Assembly (NCBI GenBank): GCA_015501055.1
Contig: JADNYV010000082.1
Coordinates: 1 to 64,000, forward strand
Origin: Mucidula mucida
Lineage: Eukaryota; Basidiomycota; Agaricomycetes; Agaricales; Physalacriaceae
Direction: 5' to 3'
DNA: 64,000 bases
Below are positions 56,882 to 64,000 of this stretch, in pieces; position 1 is the stretch's first letter, and the number at the start of each line of letters is the position of its first letter. Below the pieces are notes generated by a model. The model had not been told where the DNA came from. It did no database searches and saw nothing but the letters and a program-made list of their open reading frames with translations. Both the position numbers and the translations under genes were made by a program.

Positions 56882-58020
56882 ATGACGACCAGTCCGGATG
56901 TGTGAAAACTCTATATGGGTTGAAGCAGTCAGGCCAAGAATGGAACAAAGAATTTGATAGGAAACTCACCTCCATCGGATTCTCGAAGCTCGACACAGAC
57001 TATTGCGTATACAAACGCATCCAGAACGGCCAAAAAGTGTTGATCACAGTATGGGTCAATGACTTGCTCATCTTTGCGGAAACGAATGACGACCTAGAGG
57101 CAACAAAAAGTCAGCTGAAGGAACTCTTCAAGATAACAGACATGGGAGAGCCAAAAAAGATAATCGGAATAGAGATAGAGAGGAACCGCAGCAATGAATC
57201 CATCTCTCTATCCCAGGAACAATACATTGATGGGATACTCACCCGCTTTGGTCTCCACAACGTGTCGCCTGTCTCCACTCCACTGGACCCAAACATTATT
57301 CTACGAAAGCGCCAAGAAGACGGCGAAGTCAAATCCACTATCCGAAGCGGCTACCAGTCCGCGATAGGCTCGCTTATGTACGCGGCAATTGGAACACGTC
57401 CTGACATTGCATACACCGTCCAGACGCTAAGCCAGTTTTCATCGAATCCAGGTCCCGAACACTGGACAGCTGTGAAGTGAGTGTTCAGGTACCTATCTGG
57501 AACAAGAAACTATAAACTCACCTTCCGAGCTAATAAAGAACAAGACGTCATTTGTGCTGGATACAGCGACGCGGACTACATGTCGAACCCAGACAATTGG
57601 AAATCCATCTCTGGCTACACATTCCTCATAGGAGGAGCAGCATTTGTGTGGAGCTCGAAAAAACAATCCACCACCGCGCTATCATCCACAGAGGCAGAGT
57701 ACACAGCTTTAGCCCATTCCACATGCCAGGCCATCTGGAACAGAAACCTCTTAGAAGGCCTAGGCTATCCACAAGAAGAACCCACCTTGGTCTTTGAGGA
57801 CAACTAATCCACCATCGCCATTGTGCACGACCCGCAATATCATGCCCGGTCAAAACACTTTGACGTCCAGAACCATTTTTTCCGTGAAAAAGTGGAGCAC
57901 GAGATTATCAAGTTGGCATATTGTCCTACAGATGAGATGGTGGCCAACATATTTACGAAGGCACTGCCACGGCCCAAGCATGAGAAGTTTGTCCGAGAAC
58001 TTGGACTGATGCCGGCTTGA
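56882..58020 (+). pseudogene. copia reverse transcriptase end and RNase H
   Basis: Continues the inverted segment: DQSGCVKTLYGLKQSGQEWN, then WVNDLLIF where copia RTs normally have YVDD or WVDD (an Asp changed to Asn). RNase H: AGYSDADYMSNPDNW, WSSKKQSTTALSSTEAEY, HARSKHFDVQNHFFREKV, FTKALPRPKHEKF. Stops at 57478 (TGA) and 57806 (TAA) break the frame. The natural stop is at 58018-58020. Confidence 0.88.
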
Positions 58021-58027
58021 GGGGGAG

Positions 58028-58317
58028 TGTCGAAGGAGCAGTTGTGGCTGTGCACAATGCGTCCCAATCTGGCATCTTCCGGAACCTTTGCGTGCATACT
58101 CGTTCACGCGGATTTGGGATGTTCGCTCGTCAGCAAATGAGTCAAGTATTTATTCTAGTAGATAGTAGAACATTCTAGTCCTCTACAATTTGTAGTATAT
58201 ATACGCGGCCTGCAAGGCCCTCAGAATATCTAATTACTCTTACTTCTCCCTCATCCTCACATAGCTTGAGTCTCGCAGTTAGCCACTGCAACATCATATT
58301 CCCCATATCTTACAACA
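58028..58317 (+). repeat. 3' LTR of the copia element
   Basis: 290 bp, directly after GAGGGGGAG. Followed by the duplication GTTAA. Confidence 0.92.
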
Positions 58318-58322
58318 GTTAA

Positions 58323-58874
58323 CAGGCGGAAGCACTGCAAAAAGGTGTTGAGTTGGAAAGTGCATGCCTATAAGGCTTTGACATACCATCTGTCATGAAT
58401 TGCCTCTATTCTGTTGCCCCCACCTCGGTCCACCTTGTTATTGTGTCAACACCACACTCTTCCATCATCACATATCATACGCTCCGGGTCCGGTCTGCAC
58501 TGCCTTGGCCCAGGCCTGATCCAGGTATAGCCCATCAGCATAGCCTGTCACCTGTCCATCACCCCATGACACAATCCACACTGCCTCTTGTTTAACTTTG
58601 AGCCATTCTATTGTTTACACAGTCACGGACTCTTTATATATAAATACACGGCCTTTCTAGGTAGATTCCTCAGTTCGTCAACTTTGTCTCTACACTGTTT
58701 GGTAGCCCCCTGCACTGTATTGAGCCTGACCTGCTCCTACCTCACCTTATTATCATCTCTGCCTATTGTCTCCATTGTTCTCCCGTCTTCATGCGACTTG
58801 GGTGGTTGTTTGGTTTACACCGGACTCCGTTCTTAACACCATCAGCAATAAACCAGTCCTCTACAAAAACAGCT
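58323..58874. other. intergenic, no complete gene
   Basis: The first 20-60 bp may hold the 5' exon end of the gene split by the copia (minus strand). The rest has only short ORFs. Confidence 0.4.
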
Positions 58875-58879
58875 ATCAG

Positions 58880-59384
58880 TGTTATGAATTGCCATATTTT
58901 CACATTTTCACATCTCATCATATCTTATCTGGGCTTGTCTTATCCACCAACAAACTGTTTTATCAGTTGTTCCGTCTCTGATCATACTCCTTTTTATTAT
59001 CAAAGCCTTACTCATGTTAGACACTACATGCCGACACCTCATGGACTTCCTATTGTACACACACTGTCAACACTTGTAGCATACATGGTCCTTTCAGTAT
59101 TATTACTTGCATGTAGTTACCACCCGTATTTAATGGTTTCATGGACTAGTAGCATACAACACTGGGTCAAGGGCATGAAGCATCCCTAGTGGAAACACGT
59201 ATGGACAAGGAGTTCCAAACACAGACTTACTAGTATTCAAGCAGTAGCGTAGCATCATTGTACTTTAGTTCCGATCTCGTTTATACACCTGGCCTAGCCT
59301 AGTTCTACAAACGCGAACACTTTCTTTCCCTAAGTCTCTTTGTGGTACCTGGTTTAGTCTTGTGACTATAGTCAGTCGCTAACA
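58880..59384 (+). mobile_element. solo gypsy LTR, TSD ATCAG
   Basis: 505 bp, TGTTATGAATTGCC to GTCGCTAACA, flanked by ATCAG (58875-58879 and 59385-59389). It shares the GACTATAGTC variant with element C, so it belongs to that older subfamily, and has several short deletions. Confidence 0.9.
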
Positions 59385-59430
59385 ATCAGTGTTGTCATTC
59401 CCGAAGTGTCATAAAAACTCACTGCAGACA

Positions 59431-60028
59431 ATGGCCTGATTCTGAATCCATTCCCAACAGATGTTGGCCGCATTCACAATCCATTCCCAACAGACACTTT
59501 GCAGGGTGTAAATAAAGGCATTTGCTAAATTGAGGGCTAAACTCATAGCTAAAATACAGATATGTCATAGACAAAACTTGAAATTTAGCACCTGATTTGG
59601 ACTGTGAGAAACTCAGAGAGAAAGCAGGTCTTTGTCACCAGATAAAGGCAAAATTTGGCAGCTGGAAAAATAAATGCCCTCTGAGCGCCTACTCATTTTA
59701 CCCTGAAAGGAACCTAAAATGGCCTAAAATGGCCTAAAATGGCCTAAAATGAGGCAAAATGAGCGGGCACTCAGAGGGCATTTATCTTTTCAGCTGCCAA
59801 ATTTTGCCTTTATCTGGTGACAAGGACTTTCTTTCTCTCTGAGTTTCTCACAGTCCAAATCAGGTGCTAAATTTCAAGTTTTGTCTATGACATATCTGTA
59901 TTTTAGCTATGATTTTAGCCCTCAATTTAGCAAATGCCTTTATTTACACCCTGCAAAGTGAGACGTTGGCCGCATTCACAATCCATTCCCAGAAGGCATT
60001 CGCCACATTCGGCATCCATTCCCAACAG
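59431..60028. repeat. 33-bp minisatellite split by a fold-back element
   Basis: Units ending CCATTCCCAACAG or CCATTCCCAGAAG: 59431-59460 (degenerate), 59461-59493, 59963-59995 and 59996-60028. The core TTGGCCGCATTCACAATCC is shared by the two central units. The period of 33 bp is a multiple of three, so a coding origin is possible, but no gene is supported. Confidence 0.7.
59495..59960. mobile_element. fold-back MITE, 466 bp, 204-bp inverted arms, TSD AGA
   Basis: Ends CACTTTGCAGGGTG and CACCCTGCAAAGTG. The arms (about 59495-59698 and 59757-59960) are nearly perfect reverse complements over their whole length. The loop of about 58 bp has four 10-bp units of the type GGCCTAAAAT (59711-59750). 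Flanked by AGA on both sides, a 3-bp duplication as made by CACTA or PIF/Harbinger transposases. No coding capacity. Confidence 0.85.
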
Positions 60029-60276
60029 TCTTTGATTATTTCCCAGACTGGACCCGCCGGCTTCAATGAAAGATGCATGATGTCTGGGGTTTGGAATGTC
60101 GTGGCGCCTTGGAGGTGGGCAATGTACATTGTGGTTCGGTGCAAGAGTAGCGAGTGTCCATGCGGATGAGGCGTGGACAGGTTAAGTAGCGCCTGCGGAG
60201 CCGATTTACAGAAATGATGTCGGCAGAGATGCTGGGTCCTGAGCGGAGTCTTGGAAGTTCATTGACATATTGTCTA

Positions 60277-60938
60277 TAGGGATGTGCGCCGTACCGTTAC
60301 GGGTACAGCCGTAAGTTGCCCACCCGTATTCGGTTTACGGCCGTAAGATATGGTCCGTAACGGCCGGAACACGGCCGTAGTGTGGCGTTCAGTTATAAAT
60401 ATTGAGAGTTATTGACCTGTCAGTATGTAGTTAGTTTTTCTCAATGTGTGGATAAGTTGACAAGTCACCTTTGGGCCCGAAAGGAGCCTACTTCAGCCAT
60501 TACCACTGAAAGACAGTCATTCAGGCAGCTTCAATGCTCAAACACTGCACCAGAAAAGTTGATTCATGTCCTTTGATGTTTTCCGGACAGTAAATGGGTG
60601 GTCTGGGAGGCCAAATGCGCCGAGAACGTCGTTGTTCATCAACAAGATGGTCCACGTGGTAGGTGTCCCGATTGGGACAAGCCATCGCTGGCAAGGTCTT
60701 CAAGCGACATCCACAACACATTTCAGCCAGCATCAGATTGTGTTTGTCCTTGGTACTCTACATGAGGGGTCTGCTACTGGATGAATAGCGATTTGAAGAC
60801 GATCTGACCCCACCAGGTGAGTGACCGTATCACGGCCGTATGACCGATCCGTTGACTCCAAGATTGCTCACGGTACGGGTACCGTAACCCGTATGCCGTA
60901 CCGTATGCACCGTACATACGGTACGGCGCACATCCCTA
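60277..60938. mobile_element. non-autonomous hAT-type element, 662 bp, TSD ATTGTCTA
   Basis: Terminal inverted repeats TAGGGATGTGCGCCGTACCG, perfect over at least 20 bp at both ends. The 8-bp duplication ATTGTCTA is perfect (60269-60276 and 60939-60946). The TAGGG start and 8-bp duplication are hAT hallmarks. Subterminal zones are dense in CCGTA/TACGG and ACGGCCGTA motifs in both orientations, typical of transposase-binding subterminal repeats. No transposase frame inside. Confidence 0.92.
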
Positions 60939-60946
60939 ATTGTCTA

Positions 60947-63853
60947 CAGACAGGACCACATGCCTCCAATCGTTGTTCTTCGCCTTGCGTGTAGGAAAAT
61001 ATCGAGTACATAGAGTACCGACTTCCGAAATACCGAGTGTGTGATGAGTTTAGAGGGAGATCATATTTGCGTCGACGGATGGTTACTTTGCTAACCATCA
61101 TTGCGCGACTGATAATAATCTGCATGGTGAATCGTGCTGACAACCTGACGTTCCTTGAGAATTGCTCGAGTCAACCTGTCTCCTCTACTAGGTTGGCACC
61201 GGCAATTTCCTGGACTGGTTATCTCTTGGACCCCGTCGCTATGAAGTCGGTCAATGGTCATGGCCGGAAGGTAACTCAGTTGTCTTAATGTTCTGTAGAC
61301 TGTGCACTGCATTCCCGGCGAGGGCGTGCTTCCCGAATGTGCCGATATCATCGTCGATAAGACGTTCAATGTGCAAGTAAGGCTACCAGTGATCTTCTCT
61401 GGGTACGAAACGCTGGATAGTCTATCGGCGCCGCCTGCTCAACTTCCCATGATAAGTACATGTTTCTGGAATCGAGATTCTCTTCAGAGATAGTACAATC
61501 TATTCTTAACGCACCCTTGTCTGTCATTTAGGCGCTATCCCGCAGACACTCTACCTACATGCACTCCACCGGTCTATATTCGTGCCACTTAGCTCTCCTA
61601 CGGTTAGAATGCCCGACATTAGTTCAATTCACCGGCATCGCACCCGCTTGCCGATGAAGAGCCATTGATTCCGCCGACAGCCAATCATCCATGGCGTATG
61701 ATTGTAGGCGACGTCGAGTCGGTGATAGTTGATGGCCTACGGTCTGTGATGTGCTCTATTCTTGGCGCGTCGTATTTACAGGAACCTATGGATCACGAAC
61801 TCTATTGAATCTTCTTAGCCCTACCGCGCTCTTGCTTTGTCCGAATCCCTGGCCAATGGCGGACAACGCGAATGACTCGAGCCTCGCGCTGTTCGCAGGA
61901 TCACCACGTTGTGGTGGCACTAATGGGAGTTTATTCTGTTCTTTCTGATGAATGAGAACAGAAAGGATACATACGCGACGTGAGGAAAGCTTGGTGTTGC
62001 CGTACTATCTGCTCCCATCTTTTGATGGTGTTCACACGCTCCGACATCTGATTTTCGTCTGCGTTGTCCCTTTCGTCTGTGCGCGTCGACGGACTTACCT
62101 TTACGCATTTACTTTCTTCTGCTCCAAGTTGGGGAAATTGCATATACTCACGCGAATTTGGTGAGGTCGCACCATCAGAAAAGACATCCTTTGTCGGAAA
62201 TTAAACCTACCAATCCGGAGGGAACGTCGATGAAAAGACAGATTGAAAGCTTTCGATAACCCGAACGCTGGGAACCGGTGCATCAGTGCCGTGATTTGAA
62301 AGTAAAGGACAGCACACGTACTTCCAATGATCAAAAGATTGCAATGCGAGGCGGTGGTACAAAGCTATGCGATCAAGCGTAGAGTAATGCCGCTTTGACG
62401 CGTATGTTGGCGTTCAAGGGTGAGCAACTTGCATGGGGAAATACCCCACATCCATCCTTTGTTCTCCAACCCGTGAACATAAGCAATTCCCCGCTGCTCC
62501 CCAGCTTGGAGCAAGAAGCTGCATGAAGGAATAGCCGCCAACACACAAGCAGGGAAAGCGAGCGCAAACGGGAGGGAAGAGAAACGCATTTGGAAAGAGA
62601 AAGAAAGATTGACACGGAACCATCACATCTCCGCGAAGCGCGAGTGACATACCAGTACTGATGACAGCACTGTTTTGTTTGTTCCTCTTGAAAGTCTGGA
62701 CCGAATACCGAAACATGTGAATTTGTCTCTTCACCGTGAATCGTTACGAGAGGCAGAACGAGGTGGCAATGTACGTGAGTTTGCACGTACAAAGAAAAGA
62801 GAATATAGGCGGAGATGAAGCAATTAACCAAGAATAACTAGACCATGCACGTTTGAGAAACGAGAGAAGGATACCACTCCGCAATCGAATTCGCAAAGCG
62901 TCTGTGGAAACCAATCGCAATAGCAAATTCTGCCGAGGACTGGCAGGTAGTTGTTTCCAAAAATACAAATGAATGCCAAGCATCTCGAGCGCAGAATACC
63001 CAGAATAAGGAAAGAGCGCAGAATAAGGCGCTTGACGCACAAAGAATCGAAGAGCACCGAATCATACACAAAGCTCCACGTTCTGCCCTGGTTCATTGTC
63101 CCATACGTGCGAGGATCAGGAAACACTGCACATCAACGCCGAATTGGGAAAGTCATCGATAGTATACCGTCGTCCCATACGTAAATAGGCGCCACTGTCA
63201 GGAAAGCTTTTGAGAAGATGGAGATATGCATACGAAGGGCGCAGAATAATTACACGTCATAGCACTCCACCTTGGCTCGAAAGTGCTGCGCCCATATGAA
63301 AGAAGAAAGTCTAGACAAGCAAGATAAGGGAAGGATAGGAGGCAGAGGCGGCGACGGGAGCGGGAGGCGCGCGGAAGATGATCGTTTGCCTCAGGAACCA
63401 AGCGTTGGCAGAGGAGCGCCACGTGCAAAGTGGATGTAAGGCCCGAGCGACCGAACGATACCGAAAAGGCAGTGTGATCGGTTGCTGTAAACAAGTTCAA
63501 ACCAGGTTCAAACGTTCAAGTTTCGTCTTGCCAACACACACGAAAATCCTCGATGTGCGGTTGGCTGCTGTTCTGGTATGGCCGGTCCTCCTACGAGTAC
63601 GGATTGTCTGTCTATCATCATCATCATCTCCCGTTTGGCCTTCGAATTGTGCGATATGGAGCAAGATTGATCGTTCTTCCGAAAGGCTTTTTTTCTGATC
63701 GGTGTACGTGGAGTGGCAGAGTGGAAATTCTCCACTGAGCGATACCAATCGGGTGGCTATGTCTCTGGTAATTCGTTGCCTCTGCTGGAATAGGCAGGAC
63801 ATTGCATATCTCCCCCTTGACGTCACTTTCCCCTATTCGCCAACCTTTCATTC
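60947..63853. other. 2.9 kb with no gene I can support firmly
   Basis: Short ORFs on both strands, none with a recognised domain. A plus-strand stretch at 61037-61495 could be exons around an intron ending TTCTGTAG (near 61299), but no family is recognised. A possible secreted peptide on the minus strand is listed separately. Confidence 0.4.
62365..62589 (-). CDS. possible small secreted peptide
   Basis: 74-codon frame with a signal-peptide-like start (MRFSSLPFALAFPACVLAAI). It is preceded on the minus strand by a pyrimidine-rich leader, as in many fungal genes. The remainder (QAGEQRGIAYVHGLEN and on) has no recognised motif and too few Cys for a hydrophobin. It might be the first exon of a longer gene or a chance ORF. 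Confidence 0.25.
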   Translation of the reverse strand: MRFSSLPFALAFPACVLAAIPSCSFLLQAGEQRGIAYVHGLENKGWMWGISPCKLLTLERQHTRQSGITLRLIA

Positions 63854-63961
63854 GTATAAAGAGGTTGGCGTTGAAGAGGTATAGACCACAAACCCACCAG
63901 CCTTTCTCATTGACGACAACTATCCAACTATACTCACATTTGACGCGCTTTACTCGCAATC
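63854..63961 (+). promoter_or_regulatory. promoter and 5' leader of the gene at 63962
   Basis: TATAAAGAGG lies about 105 bp before the ATG, followed by a C/T/A-rich leader (ACTATCCAACTATACTCAC) ending CAATC before ATG. This is the usual layout of a well-expressed basidiomycete gene. Confidence 0.6.
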
Positions 63962-64000
63962 ATGTCGTCTTCCCAAACTTTCTACGCCGATGCCGTTCTC
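63962..64000 (+). CDS. 5' end of a gene cut by the window edge
   Basis: ATG in a good context with 13 codons, MSSSQTFYADAVL. Some fungal HAD-family phosphatases start in this way (ADAVLFDMDGT), but too little is present to assign a function. The upstream TATA box and leader support the start. Confidence 0.5.
   Translation, partial: MSSSQTFYADAVL

Larger units (their letters stand above)
41694..58317 (+). mobile_element. Ty1/copia element, 16.6 kb, with two nested gypsy elements and an internal inversion
   Basis: Flanked by the 5-bp duplication GTTAA (41689-41693 and 58318-58322). LTRs at 41694-41992 and 58028-58317, both starting TGTCGAAGG and ending TTACAACA. A polypurine tract GAGGGGGAG lies directly before the 3' LTR. 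The pol region is split in three: 42068-43957 (plus), 50476-51615 (minus, inverted) and 56882-58020 (plus), with gypsy elements A and B between. Without the gypsies it would be about 4.8 kb, normal for copia. Stops and shifts show it is dead. Confidence 0.93.

Noticed and set aside
59909..60169. An 86-codon ORF with 11-residue repeats (IHSQ)
   Set aside because: It starts inside the fold-back element and reads the 33-bp minisatellite; no support as a gene.
60566..60784. ORF inside the hAT-type element as a transposase piece
   Set aside because: No hAT dimerisation or zinc-finger motif; too short.
1..64000. CRISPR arrays, bacterial operons, riboswitches
   Set aside because: None seen, and the spliced genes and LTR elements show a fungal nuclear genome.

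Overview
This window is nuclear DNA of a filamentous basidiomycete, most likely an agaricomycete. The signs are short GT-AG introns of about 45-65 nt, expanded F-box families, a lineage-typical fungal kinase-like family, single-pass membrane proteins with a basidiomycete-type beta-rich ectodomain, chromodomain Ty3/gypsy and Ty1/copia LTR elements, and a nuclear tRNA-His with a 9-nt intron.

Layout. 1-9050: two tandem fungal kinase genes (about 3231-4727 and 7789-9048); the left window edge looks like the 3' flank of a third copy. Between them lie a LINE remnant and an inverted repeat enclosing a small basic-protein gene. 9873-21279: two paralogous F-box genes (a truncated one and a long one) on either side of a tRNA-His gene and a bbc1-like actin-patch gene whose frame is broken at eight or more places. 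22420-26764: a decayed gypsy element with a nested solo LTR. 27826-31949: tandemly duplicated membrane-protein genes. 33375-37030: aldehyde dehydrogenase and epoxide hydrolase, convergent. 37301-40505: two F-box genes. 41694-58317: one 16.6-kb Ty1/copia insertion that holds two gypsy elements and an inverted 1.14-kb piece of its own pol. 58880-60938: a solo LTR, a fold-back element and a hAT-type non-autonomous element. 60947-63961: mostly no recognisable gene. At 63962 a gene starts and runs off the edge.

Main result. The two gypsy copies inside the copia have crossed target-site duplications. The left copy carries CGCAC on one side and GTCAT (reverse complement ATGAC) on the other. The right copy carries GTGCG (reverse complement CGCAC) and ATGAC. 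Re-inverting the segment between them restores both duplications and an open copia frame at both junctions. So two gypsy elements entered the copia in opposite orientations and then recombined, leaving two hybrid elements and an inverted middle. The same gypsy family has a 12-nt primer-binding site complementary to its own LTR, 32 nt past a TATA box, as expected for Tf1/sushi-like self-priming. I saw no CRISPR array, rRNA or bacterial-type feature.
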